Below, one piece after another: positions 22,414 through 33,200 of a DNA stretch of 38,982 nt. The notes under the pieces were generated by a model that was given only the letters and a program-made list of their open reading frames with translations, was not told the origin of the DNA and searched no databases. Each line of letters starts with the position of its first letter. Position 1 is the first letter of the stretch. Made by a program: the position numbers and the translations under genes. Source of the stretch: Chromera velia (Eukaryota > Sar > Chromeraceae); assembly GCA_018398765.1 (NCBI GenBank), contig JAHBMJ010000908.1, forward strand, positions 1-38,982, read 5' to 3'.

Positions 22414-23657
22414 TCATACATCTTTCTGCAGTGGCGCCCGTCCGCCTCTTCCAGCCGGAGCATAGTGGTCTGAATCAATGTCAGAGTCATCCCAGTCTGA
22501 TCCTGGACATGCGCACAGGGCCTCTCTTTTCCGATTTGCACGTCTCTTTAACTGTATGTGTTTCTTTTTGATTTCATCCTCCAATCCAGCAGGCTGTGCT
22601 ACACGATTTCCTCTGTCTCTCCTCCTTTGTGGACCCGCTCCTCCCTCTTTCTCCTTTCGCTCTCCCAAAGAAGACGCATTGCTGGTAGCAATGGACCCCT
22701 CAATTGGAGAAGGCATGGTTTGATGCGAAAGGAAACGGGGGTATGTCTGGAATCGTAACACCTCATTCAGATACGGCTTCCAAATGTTTTGCTTTTCAAG
22801 AAAAGAATCAAAGGCCAAAGCGCGGCGCACCTCAGCATAACGACAGCGATCGTTTTTTAATCCTCTTTTCTGGAGTTCTTGTGAAATTTGGCGCACTGTG
22901 AGAGCTTCCACACCTACCTTTTCTACCTCTCTCTTTACGTGACTGCTCAAACCCCAATAAATTTTGAGCTTGCTTGCCGACAGCTCAAGAGGGAAGGACT
23001 TTGAACGCATCGGATCCCCCCCGTCGCTTCTTGCAAATCGCTGGAACCGTCCTTCTTCAAACACAACCCTGCAACCAAGGTCACAGAGAGGAACGAGATT
23101 CCAGGAGGGAGTGGCCCCAAAGTTGACCACAAAGACGCCATCAGACTGTTGCGTCAAGAAAACACACACAGCATATGATTGATCAACCCAAGACTTTGGA
23201 ACTGACTGAAATGGATAGTACCTTCCTGAAGTTGCATCTGATGTTGATCGGATTTCTTCAATTCTTACAAACACACAGTAGGTCTGCGGCTTTCTGCCTC
23301 AAGACATCGTAGTGCACATCAGATGCCTCTCCTAACGAACGGCCCAGACATTTGCCGTCTCCCTTCTGTGGTCTCTTTTTGAAGAATCTGGTGCCTGCAG
23401 GGAAGTCATTGTATGATGCACTTTCGCAGTCGGAGTCAGAGACGCAAAGAGGGTTGTCCTCACGTCCAGCCCCGTCTTCCATTCCCACGTCATCTTCCTC
23501 TCCGTCTCCTCCCCCATCCTCTATTTTCATGTCTGTCTCTCTGTCTCCCCTTTCCCCCTCTATTCTCACGTCCGTCTCTTCTCCGTCTTCCCCCTCCAAA
23601 CCCACTCAGGGGCTCTGGCGCACCGCTCTTAATGATCTGCTTCAGGCACGCCTTTGC
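22414..23657 (-). CDS. OTU-like cysteine protease exons (gene start unresolved)
   Basis: Likely exons are 23657-23570, 23394-23269 and 23237-22414 (TGA). The first join (donor GTGAGA, acceptor CCTGCAG) is phase 1 and removes an acidic low-complexity stretch. The second join would be a 31-base intron (donor GTAAGA), or 67 bases if the acceptor is at 23202; without it the frame shifts. The centre reads KGDGKCLGRSLGEAS followed by HYDVLRQKAADLL, resembling the catalytic Asp/Cys block of OTU deubiquitinating proteases, with K where N is usual. A later SWVDQSYAVCVFL may match the next OTU strand-helix; the catalytic His was not placed. The C-terminal 150 residues are basic with an acidic end. No start ATG was found: a phase-0 donor upstream (23810) links it to the preceding gene across a TAG. 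Frame trouble leaves a pseudogene possible. Confidence 0.4.
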
Positions 23658-23833
23658 CTGCACACAGAAAGACAACAGAGGGGAAGAGGAACGAAGAGAA
23701 AGAAAGTGAGCAGGAGAGACGAGACGAGACAGCAAGTGAGACGAGACAGCAGGAGAGACGAGACGTGCCACACGCTGTAACAGTCTAACTACGTCTAACT
23801 AAAGCTCACCTTCAAAAGATCAGTCAAGTACCT

Positions 23834-24593
23834 CTAGCACAGCTCGAAGTTCTTTCGCCTCTCCAGTTCGGCAACCAACTCTTCAACGGTCATTTTCTCA
23901 ATGGCATCTCGTTGGTCCTGGTAGCTGTTCCCAAAGTTGTGATAAATGCCGTTCACTCCAGGAGAAGAGGTGGATGCTTCGCCTGGTTTGTTGCTGAAGG
24001 CGAGAGCAGATATGCCGGGCTTCCTCTCCTTGGCTTGGCCCAATTCCTCGGCTGCAACGAGTGAGACGGAAAACGAAAAGAAAATAAGAAAGGACTCTGC
24101 AAGCACATACTCAACCTATGACTCAGCCCAGGGAAAAAAAACATTTCAAAAAGAAAGACTGACCCTTTCGTTGCCTTTTGAACATCTCCTCAATGCCCTG
24201 AGAGGGAGGGGTGAGGGCAGAGGGCGGCTGTGATTTCTCCGTCTCCTTTGCTTTTCGTTTGAGGCAAGCACTGTGTTCTCCCTTCCCGGAAGATGCCGAC
24301 GGATTTTGAGCTGCAACAGGCTCGAGAGAAGACGGGCTCAACTGCGAAACCAAAAACTTTTTGAACTCAGAGCCACTAACAATGGAAACCTTCTTGCCTG
24401 CAAGGGAGAGACTTTCCCGTTGCGTAACATCTGATGGATTGAAGTATTCTTTGATATGCTCTCCAGACGTTGCACCGAGTCCTGAATCATCGACAATGAA
24501 GTTTGCGGCCTTCACACCATCGATTTCGAATCTTGGAAACTTCAAACAGAAGTCACCTACTGCGTTTTTCGCGGCGAGATTAAACGAGGACAT
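23834..24593 (-). CDS. Unrecognised lysine/serine-rich protein, two exons, 215 aa
   Basis: Exon 1 is 24593-24164 (ATG at 24593) and exon 2 is 24051-23834 (TAG). The 112-base intron (donor GTCAGT, acceptor TTGCAG) is phase 1 on both sides. The first 95 residues look folded (NAVGDFCLKFPRFEIDG, then GKKVSIVSGSEFKKFLVSQL). Then come a Ser/Pro/Lys linker, a possible nuclear localisation stretch (FKRQRK) and a C-terminal helix (MTVEELVAELERRKNF). The family is not recognised. Eight codons beyond the TAG, still in the same frame, stands a good donor (GTGAGC at 23809) in phase with the OTU-like exons, so this may be the N-terminal part of a larger gene. Confidence 0.6.
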
Positions 24594-24910
24594 TTTTGGG
24601 AGGCCACTGCCTCCGGTTTAAAGAACCCTCCGCGTAGGCTCAAACAGCTGAGGCTCTGGGCAGAGGCTGCAGAAATGGACAGGAGAAACAAATCGATCAG
24701 TTTTGTGGAATTGATGCTCAGCAAGCGTTGCTCATGGGTTGTTGTCATTCAGGAAGAAACTAAAACGCAACTGTGTCAATCAGATTGTCGATGACCATAC
24801 AATGATTGGATTTTTCTGTCAGCTGATTGAAAGCTATCGATTAGCTAGTACCTGTATCGGTGCATGCCGCGCTTGCATGGCTCCGCGTGGCAAGGTCTAT
24901 AGACGCGGCC

Positions 24911-25021
24911 GGCGCCTTCGGCGCCCACCGGCAAGGTCCAGACGGCGCCGCGCCGCCGGCAAAGTCCGGGGGGCGCCTTCGGCGCCTATACCGGTAGTTT
25001 CCGACCGGCGCCTTCGGCGCC
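24911..25021. repeat. Three identical GGCGCCTTCGGCGCC hairpins
   Basis: The 15-base word occurs at 24911-24925, 24972-24986 and 25007-25021. Transcribed from the top strand, each would fold as GGCGC-CUUCG-GCGCC, a five-pair stem plus the C(UUCG)G tetraloop. They sit in a GC-rich island that also repeats CCACCGGCA and CGGCGCCG words, surrounded by AT-rich DNA. Function unknown. Confidence 0.75.
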
Positions 25022-25354
25022 TACCGAAAACTTCCCGAAGGCCCACCGGCATCTTCCCATTTAAAAAACGGCTTCCTGACCAGCACCCCAGGGGCAACCC
25101 AGGGGTATTTATAAGAAGCGTGTAGTTCAGATACGACTATTAGCTATCATATTAGCTATCACATACTATCACAATTAATACATTATTTAATATCATATAG
25201 CAACTATGAGAGACTGTATAGAACAAAACAGTTAATTGATAAAACTGGTTATTTCTACATAACAGGCTGCATTTAATTTTACTTTCTTTAAGCTATTAAG
25301 ATTTTATTAAATCGATCTAGTTGATATGCAAGTTTTCTTATTCCCCCCCCCCCC

Positions 25355-25378
25355 NNNNNNNNNNNNNNNNNNNNNNNN
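25355..25378. other. Assembly gap (24 N)
   Basis: Undetermined bases inside a C run (Cs on both sides). The gap was probably caused by the homopolymer, so its length may be nominal. Confidence 0.98.
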
Positions 25379-25508
25379 CCCCATTAATGCATGCTCTGAG
25401 GTATCTTCAATTTACAAAAACCTTGTTCGTGGCTAGGTTTGTGGCTTGAGATTCAGTGCCGCTAGGTCTAATATTTAACTCTAAATCATTATGATTATCT
25501 CCAGCTAG

Positions 25509-25510
<2 letters not shown>

Positions 25511-25547
<37 letters not shown>
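25511..25547. repeat. (GTTA)n microsatellite
   Basis: About nine GTTA units in AT-rich spacer DNA. Confidence 0.9.
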
Positions 25548-27834
25548 AGGATGCCTAACCCCAGTTAGAGCGCTAAGCTTCCGGACGGCACATACATGCA
25601 TGGTTATTGTTTGTTAAGTCGCCGGTGGAGTTGATCAGTTAATCACTTTCTAGAATAGGGAGACAGGCATCAAAGAGATAGACCGGATGCGAGTGTAGAA
25701 GCGATCGAATGACATTACGGATGAAGAGTTCAGATGTACTTGCACTGGGGAGTGGACAGTTACAATCATTTGAATTAATGGATTCCAGCTTAGCCAGGCA
25801 ATACAGGAATTCTCTTTCATCCAGCCATTTGGCGCATGAAGAAAGTTTATACATGAAGTCATCAACATACTGAATACAAGAATCATGTACACAGAGTTTG
25901 TGGTCGCTACATTTAACAGACAGAGCACTGCTTTCGCCTTGAGGGTTAAATGAGAGCAGACGTAAGAAACCGTAGTAATCGGTTAATTTAACTTAATTTT
26001 ATTAATATCAATCAATACTATTAGTACTTTGATTAATAATTTTGTTAATTAGTATTGGTTATAATTCTGATTCAAAAAAAAATATTTTTATAATAGTATA
26101 CTCAGTCACGGCATCAGTAGGTTAACTCAATGTTAAAGCGAATAATGATTATAAATTTCAATAATGATTATAAACTTTTGATAATCATTAATCACTTTTT
26201 CATTAATGACAATAATCATTATTTATTTCATAATTTTTATACAGAGATTGCTTACAATTATCAATTTTTTTTTCAAACAAATGATAGACTAAAGTTTCAA
26301 ACAAGTCAAAAAAGAACTTTGATTATGGCATGGAAAGCTCATTTTACATATTTTTATTGTTGAAGTCAATAATGATTATCAGAAATCAATAGTCACTATC
26401 GGAAAATAATGGTTTTTGATTATATAATATGAAAAGTGTGTGCGCGATGCGAGCGAGAATGCGTGCGTCACGAGCGAGAAGCGCCCTATGAATCCGGACG
26501 TGCGATGAAGCATGGCGGTCTAGGGCGCGCATGCAGGCAAACTGAATTAAAGAGCATGCTTGAAAGGCTGACTTGATTGAAAGAGCTTGCTTCAATGTGG
26601 AGTGTGACACATCGAGCGTAGCTAGCTAAGCGTTGATCACTTCATAAATGACTGAGTGACAGTGATGGTTGGCTGTGGCAGGTCAGAATTTTCGTGTGTC
26701 TTTGAGTCGATCTAGGAGTCGATCGTGTTGATGTTGACTTGCTTTAGGCCTCTCAAGTTTGAGTGTGACTGGAGGGCAGTATGGATTCAAAGGCTATGCG
26801 CACGCATAGGAAATATTCTTTCATTGACAGTCACTAGATTGATTTGAACAGGTGGAAGCTGATGACTCTGCCCTGGTTGGACAGACTCCTTCTGTAAGTC
26901 AATGAATGGATGTGAGGTGATTCAGTTATATTGCCGTCTCCTCTAGTTATATGGTAGGACAGCTAGCATCACACTTTTCTGTTATAAGAATAAAAAAAAA
27001 CGAGTTAACCCACTGATGCTGTTTAACACTGCTACGTTAGATTTCAGGTGGGGGCATAAGTAATTTAGGCCCCGAGTGGTCGACAGGTGAACTGGAGGCG
27101 GCCCTATGAAACCATACGGCCCCCGGGTGCCCCCCCTTCTAAATTTTGCCATCATTTCTCTAAAAAGATTATTACTCTCACTTAGCTGCAAGTAGATGAT
27201 GATGGCCTATAATGACGATAATGTTGCATCACTGCAGTCCAGCAGTCTCACTAGCCGTGGGGCAGAAAAAAACGCTGTGCCTGGCGCTGTGCATATAGAA
27301 CAAGGGAAACGTGGGAGTCTCAAACAGTTCAAGTTCTTTCGGTACTGGCATGATTGAAACCTCTGATCGTTTGTAGTCGTCGTATGAAGCCAGACGGTTG
27401 TGCCAGCTCGGTCTGAGCTTTCTTTTGCATATCGAACGTTTGTCGATTGACGGTAAGAGAAGCCTTGAACACATTAAAGTTTGCCTGTGTGCTCACTCGC
27501 TGTGCACCGAAATCCTGCACAGGCGTACAAGCAAACACGTCATCGCCAAATCCGAAGTCCACTTTCTTGACCAGCGGATGAGTCACTGGAACCACAAAAA
27601 AATCAGGAAGCCGACTTCCCTATCAACAATCGACTGCCCAGCTGTGCACATTTCAGAAATGGATCGAAAACGTCGAGAAGAAAGGCGCCGCGAAACAGAC
27701 ATCATATCTCAGCAAAAATGCAAAGACGGGAACCACCACCGCCACTCACCTCGAAGAACACGAACCCGAGATGCAGAGAAGACACAACATGCAGGTCCGA
27801 AGAGCGATTGATTTTTCCTTTTCTTCTAATTGTC

Positions 27835-29384
27835 TCATCGCATGGTTCCATCGCCATCCAACAGCAGTCGCCTGTCTGCCTTTGCATCTTTCTGCTTAAC
27901 CGCCATCCACCCTCCTGTCCGCCCGTCTGCCTGCCCGGTTCAGGAAACGACTGACTCTCTGTCACTCCCGCATTGCCTGACCACCTTTCTGACTAGCTGA
28001 CTGTGTGATTGACTGACCAATCTTCCTGTTCCTCCAAAATCTGACTGAAGCCTGAGGGTCGCGTTGATGTAAGTAGGGGTCTCGTCCCCCTTCGACTCGA
28101 CCACAGAGACCCGCCCACCTCCCAGACGCTCCCTCACTGCCGGGCTTCTCTGCATGCTCATACAAAAGGAGAGAGCGCAAGAAAGGAGCAGAGCATGATC
28201 ACACTCTCGATTTGTCAGCGGTGCAGAGGAACAATCAAAGCCTCATATATGAACAGCCAGGAAAAAACTGCTTTGCTACAAACTATCGTCAAGTCACTCT
28301 TCCTCGTCTTCTCCAGCTTGTTACCTTATCCTACACGCTTCTCCGTCCCTCTCTTTTTCAACAGAACGACACGGACGTAAATTCTTTGCGTTCAATTGAA
28401 TTGTTCTTCGGGCTTGCTTTCCTTCTTTCTTTCTCAGCTCTCTCTGTCCTACTTCCTACCCCTTTCTTCTGCCGGAGGGCACGGAACGCAGACAGACAAA
28501 TTGGTTTGTACATTGCAGACGAAGATGACCCCAAAAAAAGTAGCACATAAAAATTGTTGAACATGTTAAACGGACTGCGGTGTATGTATCGATTTTGATG
28601 TCACAGCTCCTGCCGTTCTGCCACACTCAGCCATTGCAGCATACTCCCATAGCTAGAGAGACGCGCGATACATGCACCAAAGCCCATGCATGCCCGCTCT
28701 TCTCTTCCCGCTCCATTTCATTTTTTCGTCCACTGTGCAAAACTGACCAAAGCAAATTGCCGTGCCAGAGTTTTTGAGTGCCCTCCCTGCAAGAATATTG
28801 ATTATTGATGTCATGACACGACAAGACGAAAAGAAATTTGCGATGCCACCAGATTGTGGGACTGCTCCCCTTCAATTCGATCCTGACAAAAGGACCCAGG
28901 GCGACTTACAGCAAACAGGAACGGCCCAGAGTGTCAGCTACAATGTCCTCTCAAACTATCGTTTTTTGTGCTCCGTCTTTCGCAGAGGGGAGACAAACTA
29001 CTCACCTGTTGTATTTGCTTCAACATGCGCAAAGTTGACGGAGCAGCGAACAGCGCCTGAAAGATTTTACGCATTTACAAAAAGTGGAACCACAAGCACA
29101 TGCATGCCAAAGAGAGAAAAACATGGCTAGGTAGAAAGACAGCGGCATCGATACATGGATCAGCAGATGAAATAATAAAGTACATAAGAGAAAAGAACGG
29201 ATAGTGAGAAAGAAAACCGGTACGCAAACACACACACACACACACACACATACAGAGAGAGAGAGAGAGAGAGCTAGAGACGCAGAGGGAAAGATACTCC
29301 AATGCCGCAAAGGAGAAAGAGGCTCACCAGAACAGCCGCTGTTGCCAGGCCATACTTCCTCACTTTCTGGGGCTCTGCCGTCAT
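27835..29384 (-). CDS. Small COA1/TIM21-like membrane protein, four exons, 111 aa
   Basis: Exons 29384-29328, 29056-29006, 28149-28018 and 27930-27835 (TGA) all join in phase 0, with donors GTGAGC, GTGAGT and GTCAGT. The product begins MTAEPQKVRKYG, then a membrane segment at about 11-28. Next comes a block typical of COA1-family proteins: RSPAVRERLG after a short helix, an extended strand (INATLRLQSDFGG), and a closing GGWMAVKQ plus RRLLLDGDG. COA1 helps assemble cytochrome c oxidase in the mitochondrial inner membrane; TIM21 of the same fold works in protein import. Which of these roles applies cannot be told. Its length is close to the smallest family members. The next gene on the same strand encodes a relative, so they may be old tandem duplicates. 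The acceptor of the last exon has a weak pyrimidine tract and is the least certain border. Confidence 0.5.
29228..29272. repeat. Adjacent (AC)n and (GA)n microsatellites in intron
   Basis: An AC run at about 29228-29250 is followed by a GA run. Both lie within the first intron of the small COA1-like gene. Confidence 0.85.
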
Positions 29385-30245
29385 TTGGCCGGCTCTCTTG
29401 GAAAAGAGGACTTCTGCACGAACGCATGCAAAGCAGGGAATGAAGACGAAGATTAAATCACACTCCTGACTGTATGTGGGTCCTGCATGCCTCATTGGCA
29501 GGAAAGAGGGACGAATGGATCGATGCAGCAACTGCATGCATCAATCATCCAGTGCACGAGCTTGGGTCAAACTCTATCGACCTGTAGAGCATGCGATGGA
29601 CGGAAGAGGAGACTTGCACAGAGACCGTAGAGTATCTGGACAACTGCACACCGTTCCGTTTCGTCTCATGGAAGGCTGCCAGAAAGATGCGGCCACAAAC
29701 GCGGGACACCTATCTGTTTTGACGGGGAACACAAACTAATGCAAGAATGATTGTCTATTTGAATGGCGTCGCATTTACAAAAAGCAGTGAGGTCGGGAAG
29801 AGAGTCGACCGATCCCACTTGATGGACGCGGGCTGACTAACGATAGTCTGGATGTGACTTTGGGTCCCCCCACAGTGCAAGGGGTGTCTCCCTCCTCTCC
29901 CTCTCCTCGGGGAGAGTTGCGAACACACTCTCGACCGTCCACCTGCAAGACAAGGAAAACGTCGGGAAGTGAAGAAGTACGTGCACCAACAATCCTCTTT
30001 CAGTCTCCGCTTGACATGTGTCGCTGCACGCATGCATGCCTGTTTGAAGGACGCACGGATGAAACAAGATTCGTTCGAGGTCCTGGGAGTCCATGGGGTT
30101 CCATTCATTCGGTGCATGGATGGCCCTAGTGTTCAATGCAGTCCGGCCATTCATCGACATTGCAGCAGCAGAAATTTCACTTCACTTTCTTCACTCTACA
30201 TTCATTCTCTTGATTGACCTCAGCTGTAAGACTGAGCACCTCCCT
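29385..30245. promoter_or_regulatory. Region between the two COA1-like genes
   Basis: Both neighbours run right to left, so this holds the promoter of the smaller gene and the 3' end of the larger one. A TGCATGCA palindrome at 29533-29540 lies about 150 bases upstream of the ATG at 29384. No further gene was seen; open frames here are short and lack domain character. Confidence 0.4.
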
Positions 30246-33200
30246 TCATTTGCTTTGCACGATCGATGCTGACCTCTCTTCTGCATCTTCATCATCGTCA
30301 AACAAATTCTCTTGTTCTTCTTCTTCTTCCTCCGATTCGCCCTCTTCGTCTTCATCTGCCGCGTCTGCCTGCTTTTTCTGTCCTGGCGGTGTTGATGCTT
30401 CTGCCGTTGCCGCATCCTTTTCTTTGTTTTGCTGCAAGAAATACGAACATGCTAGGTTTGTGAGGTGACTCTAGTGGCGTATACGGAGAGGTCAGATTGA
30501 TGCAGGTCTGGGTCTTGTTCTGTATTCATAAATAAATCGAGGAAGAATGAAGACGTGAGATACAGAAGACAAGCTCGACACGCAGAAATTTGAGGGAAGT
30601 CGGAATCCAGCGCGACGAACATAGAAAGAAAACAGTCTGCCATCTCAGCAAAATGGAGAGCAAAATGACCACGAGTGAATGAATGAATGAATGAATGAAT
30701 AAATGAAGGAAGGAAGGAAGGAAGGAAGGAAGGAATGAATCAATGAATGAACGAATGAATGAATGAACGAATGAATGAACGAATTTTCTTCAATGAACGA
30801 ATGAATGAATGAATGAATGGATGAATGAATGAATGAATGAATGAATGGATGAATGAATGAATGAAAGAGTGAATGAATGAATGGATGGATGAATGAATGA
30901 ATGAATGAATGAATAAATGCATGAATGAAAGAGTGAATGAATGAGTGAATGAATGAATGAATGAGTGAATGAACGAATTTTCTTCAATGAATGAATGAAT
31001 GAGTGAATGAATGAATGAATGAGTGAGTGCATGAATGAGTTAATGAGTGAATGAACGAGTGAATTGAGTGAATGAACGAGTGAATGAATGAATGGCCAAG
31101 CCTGGTGGAGCCGGGCTCCAGGCAGTCCATGTCCATGCAAGTCTTTTCACGGACCTAGCCCTGAAGCGAGAGACTGTACAATAAAACCAGGGAAAGCAGC
31201 GACATGGTTTGCGTAGGTTGATTGTATTTTCTCTCTCCTTACACTAATCGACGCTGTGTTACGGAAAGGAAAAATGAGAAGCGACCATGCATAGAAATTG
31301 AACTAAAGTAAACCCTTCGAAAGATTTGTCCGAGGGGGAAGGTGAGTTTTCTGTTGATGGAATAAAAAGAAGAGACTGAAACGTATGCATCGATGCTGAC
31401 GTGCATGCACCATCACACTAACCACTCGTGATCCGTCTGGAAGGAACGGCCGGCTTTCCTCTTCTCCCCCAACACGACGCCATGCACCCCGAAGTTTGTC
31501 TTCCAAACGCTCCAAGCTTCCTTCTTTGTCTCCCTCGGTTTCTTCCTCTTCTCCCGTCTGAGACAAAATCACAAACCCCCACCCCAGTCTCTCCTTCACC
31601 CTTGAGTACAGCCCACTCTGCGCGAAGAAGATAAATGCAGAAAGAAGCGGCAGAGAATTTATTTCGCTACCGCACAAAAACCAAAACGTGACACCACCAC
31701 AACACCTTCCCATGACCAATACAGACAATGAGTGTGTCTTTGAGAGCCGATAGTCACACAAAGACGAAGGCCCGCTAGCCCAGAGAAAAGATCAGCACTG
31801 AAAGGGGGAGGGAAAATGCGTGAAGACGAGGTTTTGATCCAGCCTTTGTCTGTGTCTCTTTCTTTCACATACATGGAGAAGGGGGATGGGGGAGGAGAGA
31901 GAGCACAAGGGAGAGAGGGAGGGAGAGAGAGAAAGAGAGATCGCATTGAAAAGAGAGAACTAACCAAATCCAATCTGGGTATCTTCAGTTGAGGGATCCA
32001 TCTCCTTCTTGCCTTGACCTTCCCGACGTCCTCCTCTTCCTCCTCTTCCTCCGTTGCGTCCCTTGTCAGTCGGTACCTGTCTCTTTTCTCTGGTCTGCAG
32101 GTTGGGTCAGTAAGTCGATCGGGTGCGTCTCTTCTCCTCTTCTTCTTGAGCAGCTGAGCAAAAACGTGTGCGTTTCTCGGAAGAAAAAAACTTGTTCCTG
32201 CCGCACATTTCTGGCTTCTGTGCAGTTTTGGATGCGTGTGCTTTTACTTTCCTCTCTGCTCCAGGGCACTGACACCGCTGCACTGCAATGCTGGAAAAAC
32301 TGTCAGACTGGAGGATTAACGGACTGTCTGGATGTCTCCACAGCAGACTGACTGACTGACTGACTGACTGACTGACTGACTGACTGACGCGAATCCGAGG
32401 ACCATTCCGATTTTCTTCTTCAGCTTCCACGGCTGCTCGAGGTAGTACCAGAAATCTTTCTGCAGGCAGGTGGAAGACAGGGAGGGAAATAAAAGACGTG
32501 TGATTGATTCATTTGATCTTCATTTCATCGAATCGAAATGGAGACGGAAATCGTGTACGTTGTTTGTGCTACCTTCCTTCTTTTGATTTGCGTTCCTGGG
32601 CATCGCCCGACCCAAGAAGCAGACTTGGTTTGCGGATACGTAGGAATGGAAGGAAAACGACGCGAAGCGGAAAGATCACAAACAAGAAAGCTGCCTGCTG
32701 AAAAGAAATGCATTGACCAAAAACCAACATCGGGAGAGAGAGTCCGTGCCTTCACACTCACCTTCACCCCCCCGTCCTCTGCGGGGTCCTCCAAGCGGAG
32801 CGTCTCCAGTCGGGCACTCACAAATAACTGTACAGCACAGGCAGCCAGGCGAGAGGGGCTGTTCATGCGCATTTGTCTCGACTCTACTTGTGAGCACCCC
32901 CTTTCGTCTGTGTACCTTCGTTGGAGAAAGCAAGGGAGGAGACACACGAATTCCTTTCTCTCTTCCACAATGCCGGTTTCTGCCTGTAGACCCTTTTCAT
33001 TTTTGCACATCTGCGCAGGTGCCGAAGGAGGGTCCGCATGGGACAAAATTGGTAGAAAGAATAACGATTCCTGAAAGGACTATCTTTCCAAATTCAAAAT
33101 ATGCATTCCAGAGACGCACTGACTGATTGAAGGAAGTCTCATCAGCTGACGTACGTTGACTGTTCCTCTCTCTCCCTTGATTGTCACTCTGGTCCTTGCT

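Larger units (their letters stand above)
24594..27834. other. AT-rich spacer with GC-rich hairpin island and gap
   Basis: No gene supported across about 3.2 kb. 24900-25060 is a sharply GC-rich island. 25120-26430 is AT-rich with many AATTA words and a (GTTA)n array. 26430-27470 has ordinary composition but only short, unconvincing frames. 27329-27595 on the minus strand has a neat-looking open frame and splice sites but does not fit the adjacent gene model. Confidence 0.5.

Noticed and set aside
23405-23605. Acidic Glu/Asp/Gly-rich coding segment before the OTU-like box
   Set aside because: Using it needs a frameshift from the preceding exon frame; a phase-correct intron (23569-23395) removes it. 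It stays possible if the region is a pseudogene.
27329-27595. Further minus-strand exons (27585-27497, 27412-27329) for the small COA1-like gene
   Set aside because: The gene closes with a family-like C-terminus and TGA at 27835; these frames would need an extra exon with a poor acceptor. They could belong to another, unseen gene.
28748-28937. Two extra small exons for the small COA1-like gene (28937-28910 and 28786-28748)
   Set aside because: They have plausible borders but leave the wrong phase for the next exon, whereas the exon ending at 29006 joins 28149 directly in frame and restores the family pattern.
30740-31140. His-Ser-Phe-Ile repeat protein on the minus strand
   Set aside because: Translation of an ATGA microsatellite inside an intron.
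31965-32094. RGG-box reading (GGRGGRGGRR) of an exon of the larger COA1-like gene
   Set aside because: That frame does not match the phase of the upstream exon; the frame giving an acidic run and WIPQLKIPRLDL joins correctly on both sides.
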